Position numbers and translations under genes: made by a program. A DNA stretch of 64,000 bases from the NCBI GenBank assembly GCA_022843955.1, contig JALHMQ010000008.1, positions 120,417 to 184,416 of the forward strand, in the 5' to 3' direction. This DNA comes from Burkholderiaceae bacterium. Lineage in GTDB: Bacteria; Pseudomonadota; Gammaproteobacteria; Burkholderiales; Burkholderiaceae_F. The notes under the pieces are model-generated. The model ran no database searches, was not told the origin of the DNA, and was given only the letters and a program-made list of their open reading frames with translations. This document shows, piece by piece, positions 26,756 to 34,728 of this stretch (the stretch's first letter is position 1; every line of letters begins with the position of its first letter).

Positions 26756-29398
26756 ATGAAAAGCGCAGACATCCGCGACAAGTTCCTCAAGTACTTCGAG
26801 TCCAAGGGCCACACGATCGTGCGCGCCTCGTCGCTGGTACCCGCCAATGATCCGACCCTGCTGTTCGTCAACAGCGGCATGGTGCAGTTCAAGGACACCT
26901 TCACCGGACGCGAGAAGCGCCCCTACTCGCGCGCCACAACGTCGCAGAAGAGTCTGCGCGCGGGCGGCAAGCACAACGATCTGGAGAACGTTGGCTACAC
27001 CGCCCGACATCACACGTTCTTCGAGATGCTCGGCAACTTCAGCTTCGGCGACTACTTCAAGCGCGACGCGATCAAGTACGCCTGGGAACTGCTGACCGAG
27101 GTCTACAAGCTGCCCAAGGACAAGCTGTGGACCACCGTCTATATCGACGACGACGAAGCGTTCGACATCTGGACCAAGGAGATCGGTGTGCCGGCCGAGC
27201 GCTGCGTGCGCATCGGCGACAAGCCGGGCCAGCCCAAGTACGTGTCCGACAACTTCTGGCAGATGGCCGACACCGGCCCCTGCGGGCCGTGCAGCGAGAT
27301 CTTCTTTGATCATGGTCCGGAGGTTGCCGGCGGACCGCCAGGGTCGCCGGACGCTGACGGCGATCGCTATATCGAGGTGTGGAACCTCGTTTTCATGCAG
27401 TTCGATCGCAACGAGCACGGTGTTCTGACCCCGCTGCCGAAACCGTGCGTCGACACCGGCATGGGCCTGGAGCGCCTGGCGGCGGTGATGCAGCACGTCC
27501 ACAGCAACTACGAAATCGATCTGTTCCAGAGCCTGATTCGCGCCGCGGCGCGCGAGACCGGGGCAAAGGACCTCGCCAACAACTCACTGAAGGTGATTGC
27601 CGATCACATCCGCGCCTGCGCGTTCCTGATCGCCGATGGCGTGATCCCCGGCAACGAAGGGCGCGGCTATGTGTTGCGGCGGATCATCCGACGCGCGCTG
27701 CGCCATGGGTACAAGTTGGGTCAGACGCAACCGTTCTTCCACAAGCTGGTGGCTGATTTGGCCGCCGAGATGGGCGCCGCCTATCCCGAACTGCGCGAGC
27801 AGCAGGCGCGCATCGACGCCGTGCTCAAGCAGGAGGAAGAGCGCTTCGGCGAGACGCTCGAGCACGGCATGAAGATCCTCGAGGGCGCGCTGGGTCGGCT
27901 CGGCAGCGGCGACGTGCGCATGCTCGACGGCGAAACCGTGTTCCTGCTGTACGACACCTACGGCTTCCCGGTGGACCTGACGGCCGACATTTGCCGCGAG
28001 CGCAGCATTGGCATGGATCACGCCGGTTTCGAGCAGGCGATGGCTCGGCAGCGCGAGCAGGCGCGGGCGGCTGGCAAGTTCAAGATGGCAGCCGGCGTCG
28101 ACTATGCCGGCGCCAAGACGCGCTTCACCGGCTACGACTACCTGGCCGGTGAAGGCAAGGTGGTCGCGCTGTATGTGGAGGGCACGCCGGTCAACGAGAT
28201 TCGCGCCGGTGAGTCGGGCATCGTGGTGCTCGATGCGACTCCGTTCTATGCGGAGTCCGGCGGCCAGATCGGCGATCGCGGCGAGCTCGTTGCCGCCGGT
28301 GGCACGTTTGCCGTCGACGACACGCTCAAGATCCAGTCCGATGTCACGGGTCACCACGGCAAGCTCGCCACCGGTGCAATCTCGATCGGCGACAAGGTCA
28401 CCGCCAAGGTCGATACGACGCTGCGCATGCGTTCGATGCACAACCATTCAGCCACGCACCTGATGCATGCCGCGTTGCGCAAGGTGCTCGGCGCGCACGT
28501 CCAGCAGAAGGGCTCTTTGGTGGATGCGGAGCGCACTCGCTTCGATTTCTCCCACGACAAGCCGATGAGTGCGGGGGAGATCCGTCAGGTCGAGGCAATG
28601 GTCAACCAGGCGATCCGCAACAACGCCCCGGTGACGCCGAGCGTGATGAAGTACGACGATGCGATCCGCGCCGGCGCCCTGGCGTTCTTCGGTGACAAGT
28701 ACGGCGACGAAGTGCGCGTCATCGCGATGGGCGAGGGTGATGACCACCACTCGACCGAGCTGTGCGGCGGCACGCACGTGAGGCGCACCGGCGACATCGG
28801 CTTCTTCAAGATCGTTGCCGAAGGTGGCGTGGCGGCCGGCGTGCGACGGGTGGAGGCAGTCACCGGCGAAGGCGCGCTGTCTTACGTGCAGGCGCTCGAT
28901 CGCCAACTCAATGAGGTTGCGGCATCGCTGAAGGCGCCCGCCACCGAGGCGACCACCCGCATTGCTCAGCTGCAGGACAGCCTCAAGTCGCTGGAGAAGG
29001 AGCTGTCGCGCCTGAAGGGCAAGCTTGCCTCCAGCCAGGGCGATGACCTGGCGGCGCAAGCGATCGACATCAAGGGCATCAAGGTGCTGGCCGCCACGCT
29101 CGAAGGCGCCGATGCCAAGGTGCTGCGCGAAACCGTAGACCAGCTGAAGAACAAGCTCAAATCGGCGGCGATCGTGCTGGCGGTGATCGAGGACGGCAAG
29201 GTCCAGCTGGCGGCTGGGGTGACGGCCGACGCAACCGGGCGGCTGAAGGCAGGCGATCTCGTCAATTTCGTCGCGCAGCAGGTCGGCGGCAAAGGCGGGG
29301 GGCGGCCCGACATGGCGATGGCCGGTGGCACCGACCCCAGCAAGCTGACCGGGGCGCTGGCCAGCGTCAAGGGCTGGGCCGAGCAGCGACTGCAATAG
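26756..29398 (+). CDS. alaS: Alanyl-tRNA synthetase
   Basis: An 880-aa class II synthetase that charges tRNA-Ala. The catalytic domain begins [19 protein letters not shown]. The editing site has [10 protein letters not shown] and CGGTHV metal ligands, and the C-terminal glycine-rich region [13 protein letters not shown] completes the protein. I chose the ATG at 26756 because homology begins there and the length fits; the open frame upstream is unrelated. It is followed by an acetyltransferase on the same strand. Confidence 0.97.
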   Translation: MKSADIRDKFLKYFESKGHTIVRASSLVPANDPTLLFVNSGMVQFKDTFTGREKRPYSRATTSQKSLRAGGKHNDLENVGYTARHHTFFEMLGNFSFGDYFKRDAIKYAWELLTEVYKLPKDKLWTTVYIDDDEAFDIWTKEIGVPAERCVRIGDKPGQPKYVSDNFWQMADTGPCGPCSEIFFDHGPEVAGGPPGSPDADGDRYIEVWNLVFMQFDRNEHGVLTPLPKPCVDTGMGLERLAAVMQHVHSNYEIDLFQSLIRAAARETGAKDLANNSLKVIADHIRACAFLIADGVIPGNEGRGYVLRRIIRRALRHGYKLGQTQPFFHKLVADLAAEMGAAYPELREQQARIDAVLKQEEERFGETLEHGMKILEGALGRLGSGDVRMLDGETVFLLYDTYGFPVDLTADICRERSIGMDHAGFEQAMARQREQARAAGKFKMAAGVDYAGAKTRFTGYDYLAGEGKVVALYVEGTPVNEIRAGESGIVVLDATPFYAESGGQIGDRGELVAAGGTFAVDDTLKIQSDVTGHHGKLATGAISIGDKVTAKVDTTLRMRSMHNHSATHLMHAALRKVLGAHVQQKGSLVDAERTRFDFSHDKPMSAGEIRQVEAMVNQAIRNNAPVTPSVMKYDDAIRAGALAFFGDKYGDEVRVIAMGEGDDHHSTELCGGTHVRRTGDIGFFKIVAEGGVAAGVRRVEAVTGEGALSYVQALDRQLNEVAASLKAPATEATTRIAQLQDSLKSLEKELSRLKGKLASSQGDDLAAQAIDIKGIKVLAATLEGADAKVLRETVDQLKNKLKSAAIVLAVIEDGKVQLAAGVTADATGRLKAGDLVNFVAQQVGGKGGGRPDMAMAGGTDPSKLTGALASVKGWAEQRLQ

Positions 29399-29508
29399 CA
29401 ATCCGGTGGATGCCGGGGCGGCAGGGCGGGTGTGTGCCGTCGCGCTGGTCCGGCCGCAACCCACCGGCGCAGTCGCATCGTGTTGATCTATGCCGTGCGA
29501 GGACGCAG

Positions 29509-30054
29509 ATGGCCGAGATCGTGATCCGTCGGATGGAGCCGGGTGACGCCGAGGGCGTGGCGCTGAGTTTTCGCTCGCGCTCCACTGCCGCGGGCACGCT
29601 GCAGAACCCTTATCCGTCGATCGCCGCCTGGCAGGCGCGCCTGAACAGCAACGACCCGCAGCGTCACTACGCCTTCGTCGCGCTCGACGGCAAGCACATC
29701 GTCGGGCACGCCGGGCTGCACCAGGCCAGTCCCAATCCGCGCCGCGCGCACGCCTGGAGCGTCGGCATCGCGCTGGTCGACGAATGGCAAGGACGCGGCC
29801 TCGGTGCACGCCTGATGCATACGCTGGTCGATCTGGCCGACAACTGGCTCGGTGCACTGCGCTTAGAACTTACGGTGTATTGCGACAATGCGCGCGCCAT
29901 TGCACTGTACGAGCGCTTCGGCTTCTTCATCGAAGGCACTCACCGCGCCTACTCGCTGCGGGAAGGCGAGTTCGTCGACACCCTCGCCATGGCGCGCCTG
30001 CACCCCCACCCGCCGCAACTGCCCGTCTCGGCCACCTCGGAGCCACCGCGTTGA
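29509..30054 (+). CDS. GNAT acetyltransferase, YhhY/AatT-like
   Basis: A 181-aa N-acetyltransferase closely resembling YhhY-type enzymes that acetylate amino acids. It opens AEIVIRRMEPGDAEGVAL, has VSVGIA-like strand WSVGIALVDEWQGRGLG with the acetyl-CoA loop, then LRLELTVYCDNARAIALYE and SLREGEFVDTLAMAR. GAGGA lies six bases before the ATG. Its stop overlaps a TTG start of the next gene. The substrate is probably a hydrophobic amino acid, by family analogy. Confidence 0.85.
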   Translation: MAEIVIRRMEPGDAEGVALSFRSRSTAAGTLQNPYPSIAAWQARLNSNDPQRHYAFVALDGKHIVGHAGLHQASPNPRRAHAWSVGIALVDEWQGRGLGARLMHTLVDLADNWLGALRLELTVYCDNARAIALYERFGFFIEGTHRAYSLREGEFVDTLAMARLHPHPPQLPVSATSEPPR

Positions 30055-30371
30055 TCACCAGCAATCTCGAACTCATTCCCGGCAAGCGCGTGGTCGCGCA
30101 CCTGGGCATCGTGCAGGGGTCCACCGTGCGCGCCAAGCATGTCGGCAAGGACATTTTCGCCAGCCTGAAGAACATCGTCGGCGGCGAGTTGCGCAGCTAT
30201 ACCGAACTGATGCAGGAAGCGCGTGCCGAGGCGACCGACCGCATGATTCGAGAAGCCGAATCGGTCGGTGCGAACGCGGTGCTGAACGTGCGCTTTGCCA
30301 CCACCTCGATCGCGGTCGGGGCGGCGGAGATCCTCGCCTACGGCAGCGCCGTCAAGATCGAAGACATCTAG
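30051..30371 (+). CDS. UPF0145/YbjQ family protein
   Basis: A 106-aa soluble protein of the UPF0145 (YbjQ) family. Diagnostic segments are IVQGSTVRAKHVGKDIFA, LRSYTELMQEARAEATDRM and GANAVLNVRFATTSI. Members form oligomers of unknown function, sometimes labelled heavy-metal binding. I infer a TTG start at 30051 that overlaps the preceding stop (TTGA), because it gives the standard family N-terminus; no ATG is available. The next gene is a membrane-anchored paralogue. Confidence 0.83.
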   Translation: MITSNLELIPGKRVVAHLGIVQGSTVRAKHVGKDIFASLKNIVGGELRSYTELMQEARAEATDRMIREAESVGANAVLNVRFATTSIAVGAAEILAYGSAVKIEDI

Positions 30372-30375
30372 CGCC

Positions 30376-30906
30376 ATGGGATCGCTGATCGAGATCGGCA
30401 TCTTCGTCACGCTGATGGCGGTGGGCTTCTTCGCCGGACGCGTGATCGAGCGCAATCACTATGCGTCGATCCGCCTGCGCGAGAAGCAGTATCGCGACGT
30501 GCAGGCCTTCATGATGCGTTTTCCGCCCGACCGGGTCACGGCGCAGGAGGCTTTTCTCGTCACCGGCACGGTGGTCGTCAGTGCGGACTACTTCAAGACC
30601 TTCGTCGCCGGCTTGCGCAACCTCTTCGGCGGGCGCTTTCGCGCGTACGAATCGCTGATGGAGCGCGCGCGGCGGGAGGCGATGCTGCGCCTCAAATCCG
30701 ACGCCCGCCGCAAGGGGGCGAAGCTCGTGATCTGCGTGCGCTTCGAGACAACCTCGATCACCAGCGGGTGGGCGCCCTCGATCGAGGTGTTCGCCTACGG
30801 TACGGCGCTGATTCCTGCGGCCGAAGCCGCGCGCTTCGTCGGCACCGGTCGCTCGCGCCTGCTGGGCGAAGGGTCGATCCGCAGCGCCTTGCCCACACCC
30901 AAGTGA
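30376..30906 (+). CDS. Membrane-anchored UPF0145/YbjQ paralogue
   Basis: A 176-aa protein with an N-terminal helix (LIEIGIFVTLMAVGFFAG) followed by a divergent UPF0145 domain: VVVSADYFKTFVAGLRNLFGG, then YESLMERARREAMLRLKSDA and RKGAKLVICVRFETTSI. It parallels the soluble gene directly upstream (4 bp gap), suggesting duplication and membrane targeting of one copy. The two could form mixed oligomers at the inner membrane. Function unknown. Confidence 0.78.
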   Translation: MGSLIEIGIFVTLMAVGFFAGRVIERNHYASIRLREKQYRDVQAFMMRFPPDRVTAQEAFLVTGTVVVSADYFKTFVAGLRNLFGGRFRAYESLMERARREAMLRLKSDARRKGAKLVICVRFETTSITSGWAPSIEVFAYGTALIPAAEAARFVGTGRSRLLGEGSIRSALPTPK

Positions 30907-30925
30907 AGCGCGGCGGCAGCGCGCC

Positions 30926-31798
30926 ATGGTGAAGCTCGAGAACCGGCTGCCCGACGAAGGCATCAACGCCACGCACGAGAACCCGCTGCGCGAGTTCGTC
31001 TGGTTGCTGGCGGGCAGCGTGGCGCTGCTGGTGGCGATCGTCGTCGTGGTGTCGGTGGCAGCGCAGTGGATTGCGCCGCGCATCCCCTATCGCTATGAGG
31101 CTCGGCTGGCGGCCGGACTCGACCTTGCCACCCCGCCGACATCAGCGGCGGGTCGCGCGGCGCAAGTGGAACTTCAGGCGCTGGCGGACCGGCTCGCGGC
31201 GCGCATGGACCTGCCTGAAGGCATGTCGATTCGGGTCGGATACCGCGACGACGGCACCGTCAACGCGTTCGCCACCTTGGGCGGGCAGACGGTGTTCTTC
31301 CGCGGCCTGCTGCGGCGGCTCGACAGCGAAGACGCGGTCGCCATGGTGATGGCGCACGAGATCGCGCACCTCAAGTACCGCCATCCGGCGGCGGCCCTTG
31401 GGCGGGGGGTTGCCGTCGGTGTGGTGCTCTCTGTCGTCTCCGCCGAACTCGGCCGCAGCGCCGCCGGCGGTGCCCTGGGCCAGGCGGGCATGCTCACGCT
31501 GATGTCGTTCAACCGCGAGCAGGAACGCCAGGCCGACGCGGAGGCGCTGCGCGTGCTGGCGGCGGAGTACGGGCACATCGGCGGCGCGATCGATCTGTTT
31601 GCCGCATTCGCGCAATTGCCGGGTGCCCAGCGCAGTGAATCGATGACGGTGGTCGAGTTCGTGCAGACGCATCCGCTGACGGCGAACCGGATTGCAGCGG
31701 TCAAGCAGTGGGCGCAGGATCATGGTGTGCCGCTCGACGGCGCCAGACGCCCCCTGCCGCCGGCGCTTGCGCAGGCACGTGCCAAGGCAGACAAATGA
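30926..31798 (+). CDS. M48-family membrane metalloprotease
   Basis: A 290-aa zinc peptidase. An N-terminal helix (VWLLAGSVALLVAIVVVV) precedes the catalytic domain with H144-E-I-A-H148 and the downstream glutamate region NREQERQADAEAL that supplies the third ligand. A second hydrophobic stretch (GVAVGVVLSVVSAEL) follows the active site. The layout resembles HtpX/YggG relatives, which degrade damaged membrane or envelope proteins. The ATG at 30926 lies 19 bp after the UPF0145 paralogue, so they are probably one operon. Confidence 0.87.
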   Translation: MVKLENRLPDEGINATHENPLREFVWLLAGSVALLVAIVVVVSVAAQWIAPRIPYRYEARLAAGLDLATPPTSAAGRAAQVELQALADRLAARMDLPEGMSIRVGYRDDGTVNAFATLGGQTVFFRGLLRRLDSEDAVAMVMAHEIAHLKYRHPAAALGRGVAVGVVLSVVSAELGRSAAGGALGQAGMLTLMSFNREQERQADAEALRVLAAEYGHIGGAIDLFAAFAQLPGAQRSESMTVVEFVQTHPLTANRIAAVKQWAQDHGVPLDGARRPLPPALAQARAKADK

Positions 31799-31893
31799 TT
31801 GCTTTTCTACTTGAATCGAATCCCGTGCGACACGACGCCGACCTGAAGATGCAAACAGAACCGTGTGATGCCACCAGCGGACACCTGGTGCAC

Positions 31894-32178
31894 ATGATGA
31901 TCCGTGTCGTGATCGCGGCCGGCGCGATGTTGCTGCTGAATGGCTGCATCGTCGTCAGCGCAGCGACGACGGCCGCGGGTGTGGCTGTGGGCGCAGTGGG
32001 CATTGCCGCGGATGTGGCGATCGGCACGGCCAAGGTGGCTGGCGCGGCTGCGGGGGCGGCGATCGACGCTGCCGCAGGCGATGATCCGCCGCCGGCCGAT
32101 GCGCAGACGCCTGGCCAGACGCCGCCCAAGGAACCGGACCGGCCAGCGCCGCGTGCACCTGGCGGCCCGCGTCGCTGA
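31894..32178 (+). CDS. Small lipoprotein (NF038104-like)
   Basis: A 94-aa probable outer-membrane lipoprotein. The signal peptide MMIRVVIAAGAMLLLNGC ends in a lipobox with the modified Cys at residue 18. An alanine/valine-rich stretch (AADVAIGTAKVAGAAAGAAI) and a proline-rich tail follow, like small Pseudomonas/Burkholderia lipoproteins of unknown role. An in-frame ATG at 31795 overlaps the M48 stop (ATGA), which would add 33 residues before the signal and bury the lipobox. I therefore prefer 31894, though translation may be coupled. Confidence 0.62.
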   Translation: MMIRVVIAAGAMLLLNGCIVVSAATTAAGVAVGAVGIAADVAIGTAKVAGAAAGAAIDAAAGDDPPPADAQTPGQTPPKEPDRPAPRAPGGPRR

Positions 32179-32236
32179 GGGTTGCGCAACGCCGCAGCCG
32201 GTGCTGCAGGCTGAGTCCCGCGGCCGCGCTCGACCC

Positions 32237-32755
32237 ATGACCGATCAACACGACTCCGTGTTCCGCTTCTGTCCGCAATGTGCAGCACCGCTTTCGAGCG
32301 GGCTGCGCGGCGAGCGCGACCGCCTGGCCTGCCGCGCCTGCGGCTGGGTGCACTGGGACAATCCGACGCCGGTCGTGGCCGCGATCATTGAACTCGACGG
32401 CAAGCTGCTGCTTGCGCGCAACCGCGCCTGGCCCGACAAGATGTTCGCGCTGGTGACCGGCTTCCTCGAACGCAACGAGCACCCGTCGGATGCCGTGTTG
32501 CGCGAGGTGAAGGAAGAAACCGACCTGGATGCGGACAGCGCAACCCTGGTTGGTGTCTGTGACCATCGGCGTCTGAATCAGGTGATCCTGGGTTACCACG
32601 TGGTCGCCCGTGGGCAGGTGCGGCTGTCCGAGGAACTGGCTGACTACCGTCTGATCGAGCCCGCGCGTGTGCGCCCCTGGCGCGCCGGTACCGGCCAGTT
32701 GCTGGCCGACTGGCTGCAGGGTAGGGGCTTGCCGGTACACTTTCTCGACGCTTGA
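32237..32755 (+). CDS. Nudix hydrolase with N-terminal zinc ribbon
   Basis: A 172-aa Nudix enzyme. The N-terminus has a zinc ribbon (FCPQCAAPL then LACRACGWVHWDNPTP), followed by a Nudix box reading GFLERNE-x7-REVKEETDL, with Asp where the usual Gly lies. Such NudC-like or ADP-ribose-type enzymes hydrolyse nucleoside diphosphate derivatives. I chose the ATG at 32237. The protein is shorter than NADH pyrophosphatase NudC, so the substrate is uncertain. Confidence 0.85.
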   Translation: MTDQHDSVFRFCPQCAAPLSSGLRGERDRLACRACGWVHWDNPTPVVAAIIELDGKLLLARNRAWPDKMFALVTGFLERNEHPSDAVLREVKEETDLDADSATLVGVCDHRRLNQVILGYHVVARGQVRLSEELADYRLIEPARVRPWRAGTGQLLADWLQGRGLPVHFLDA

Positions 32756-32825
32756 TCAGTGCCGATCGCACCGCACCGTCCAGCAACTGGCGCCGTGGCG
32801 CCGGCGTCCGAATCCGAGGGTCTCC

Positions 32826-33077
32826 ATGCAAACAGATGCCAGTCCCACCCATCGCTTCGATCGCGAGATCGATACGCGCGGCTTGAACTGCCCGCTACCC
32901 ATTTTGCGCGCCAAAAAGGCGCTGGCCGAGATGGCCAGCGGCGAGGTGCTGCGCGTGGTCGCGACCGACCCGGGTTCCATGCGCGACTTCCAGGCCTTCG
33001 CGCGGCAGACCGGCAATGAGTTGCTGGGCCAGGAAACTGCAGGTAAGGAATTCAATCACTATCTCAAGCGCCGCTGA
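32826..33077 (+). CDS. TusA-family sulfurtransferase
   Basis: An 83-aa sulfur carrier. The core DTRGLNCPLPILRAKKAL has the catalytic cysteine in the C-P-x-P helix start, followed by VVATDPGSMRDFQAFARQTG. TusA proteins relay persulfide sulfur for tRNA thiolation, molybdenum cofactor or sulfur oxidation. A clear ATG at 32826 gives the family length. It follows the Nudix gene by 70 bp on the same strand. Confidence 0.92.
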   Translation: MQTDASPTHRFDREIDTRGLNCPLPILRAKKALAEMASGEVLRVVATDPGSMRDFQAFARQTGNELLGQETAGKEFNHYLKRR

Positions 33078-33136
33078 ACGCGGTTTCGCTTGAGTGGTCG
33101 CGGGTGCGGCCGCAGAGGTTTGATCGGGAGAAGAGA

Positions 33137-33616
33137 TTGTTTCGTGTCGTCGTGTTCTTGCTCGTGCTGGTCGGCGCCGTGGCGGCGTACTTCGCGGTCG
33201 TACTCAACTGGAATTTTTCGTCCGGCGAGCGCGCGGGATGGGTGCAGAAGTTCAGCAACAAGGGCTGGATCTGCAAGACCTGGGAAGGCGAGATGGCGAT
33301 GGTCACGATGCCCGGTGCCGTGCCCGAGAAGTTCCTGTTCACCGTTCGCGATGACGCCGTCGCGGCGCAACTCAACAAGGTGATGGGCAAGCGTGTCACG
33401 GTGCACTACGACGAGAAAGTGGGCCTGCCCACCACCTGCTGGGGCGAGACTCGCCACTTCGTTACCGGGGTAATGCTGGTGGAAGACATCCCATTGGTGC
33501 CGGGCATCATCATGCAGCAGAACCCCCGGCCGGCTGCGCCCGCCGAACTGGGCCAGCCTGCGCTTCCCGTGCCGCCTCCACCGCCGGCACCGCCCCAACC
33601 CGTACCGACCAAGTAG
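33137..33616 (+). CDS. Membrane-anchored protein of unknown function
   Basis: A 159-aa protein with one N-terminal helix (VVVFLLVLVGAVAAYFAVVL) and a periplasmic domain containing SSGERAGWVQKFSNKGWICK, TWEGEMAMVTMPG and KVGLPTTCWGETRHFVTGV. It has two cysteines and a proline-rich tail. Similar Burkholderiales proteins are sometimes mislabelled 6-phosphogluconate dehydrogenase; nothing here supports that. I propose a TTG start at 33137, because GGGAG lies six bases upstream and the helix begins there. A GTG at 33104 is the alternative. Confidence 0.7.
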   Translation: MFRVVVFLLVLVGAVAAYFAVVLNWNFSSGERAGWVQKFSNKGWICKTWEGEMAMVTMPGAVPEKFLFTVRDDAVAAQLNKVMGKRVTVHYDEKVGLPTTCWGETRHFVTGVMLVEDIPLVPGIIMQQNPRPAAPAELGQPALPVPPPPPAPPQPVPTK

Positions 33617-33774
33617 GCGGGCGCGGGTCGCTGCACGAGGTCCTAGGCATGCCACGCCCTTCGGTTCGGTATCGCGTCACACAGGGCGGGGGCGGTTGCG
33701 TTCCTGCAAGTCCGACGTGCCACTTTGTTGGCAACATGTCGGCTGCATGTCCAACAACCAGTAGAGGAGACACC

Positions 33775-34287
33775 ATGCGAAAACTCGCCCACGTCGCCGC
33801 GATCGCCGCGACTGTTGCCGCCGCCTCGACGCTTTCCACGGCGGCGCTCGCGGCTGAAGGCACGATCGCGCTGCGTTTGCTGACGCCCGAGACGGCGCTG
33901 AAGGCGGTCAATGCCGCGCTGGCCGATTGCCGCAAGCGCGGCTTTCAGGTCGCCGTCGCCGTTGTCGATCGCAGTGGCGTCGCGCAGGCGTTGATCCGCG
34001 ACCGCCATGCCGGTCCGCACACAGTGCACACGGCCATCGACAAGGGCTACACCGCGATCAGCTTCCGCACCGACACGCTGGAGTTCGCCAAGCTCACGCA
34101 GCCCGGCCAGGCGGCGTCCGGCATCCGCCAGATTCCGCGCGTGATTGCTGTCGGCGGCGGCGTGCAGATCAGCGCCGCGGGACAACTGGTGGGCGCGATC
34201 GGCGTCTCGGGTGCACCGACCGGCGAAGCGGACGAGCAGTGTGCGAAGGCCGGCCTCGCCTCCATTCGCGACGATCTGGAGTTCTAG
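33775..34287 (+). CDS. Exported GlcG/HbpS-family protein
   Basis: A 170-aa protein with a signal peptide (HVAAIAATVAAASTLSTAAL, cleaved near ALAA) and a GlcG/HbpS domain: ALADCRKRGFQVAVAVVDRSG, then DRHAGPHTVHTAIDKGYTA and VGAIGVSGAPTGEADEQCA. Members bind haem or small ligands, or accompany glycolate oxidation genes; the role here is unassigned. The ATG at 33775 has an ideal AGAGGAG site. It is preceded by about 160 bp and so probably has its own promoter. Confidence 0.85.
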   Translation: MRKLAHVAAIAATVAAASTLSTAALAAEGTIALRLLTPETALKAVNAALADCRKRGFQVAVAVVDRSGVAQALIRDRHAGPHTVHTAIDKGYTAISFRTDTLEFAKLTQPGQAASGIRQIPRVIAVGGGVQISAAGQLVGAIGVSGAPTGEADEQCAKAGLASIRDDLEF

Positions 34288-34728
34288 TCCGATCTTGCTT
34301 GGCTCGCATGCGCAAGTGCAGAGCCATTGCATTCCCTGGCGACTGTGCTGTGGGCGGGCGCGTTGGGCCGGCGTTCAGCGCCCGCCCGTGCGTGCTGCTC
34401 AGCACGGGGTCGACGTACTTGAACTCGTATTTCATGCTTTTGCGCCGAACTCGCGTGCCGGGTCACTGAGCGCCTAGGCGGCCTCCGCGTCCGCGCTCGC
34501 ACTCGCCCCATTTCCTTGCCGGGCAACACGAACTTGCTTTCGTGTAAGGCATTTTCCGACACGTTTCTTGGAAGGCCGCCGCTACCCCATCTTGGGGATG
34601 TGGTGCGAAATGCCGTCTGTTTTCGGGGAGTACGTAATCGGGTTCTCACCGGAACGCTCGCGGGATCCTCGGGCAACTGCCGCCGTGGATCCCGGACACA
34701 ACAAGAACAACTGTTCGTAGAGGTCCCA
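34288..34728. other. 441-bp intergenic stretch before the subtilase gene
   Basis: No gene is supportable here. A weak 7-bp inverted repeat with a ten-base loop lies at 34385-34408 without a T-run. The promoter of the secreted protease gene is expected in the second half, but no clear -35/-10 pair is visible by eye. Confidence 0.45.

Noticed and set aside
31795..31893. Upstream ATG for the small lipoprotein overlapping the M48 stop
   Set aside because: It would place the lipobox about 50 residues in, which is incompatible with a lipoprotein signal, though ribosome coupling remains possible.
34385..34408. Inverted repeat after the GlcG-like gene as a terminator
   Set aside because: The stem is only seven pairs, the loop is ten bases, and no T-run follows.
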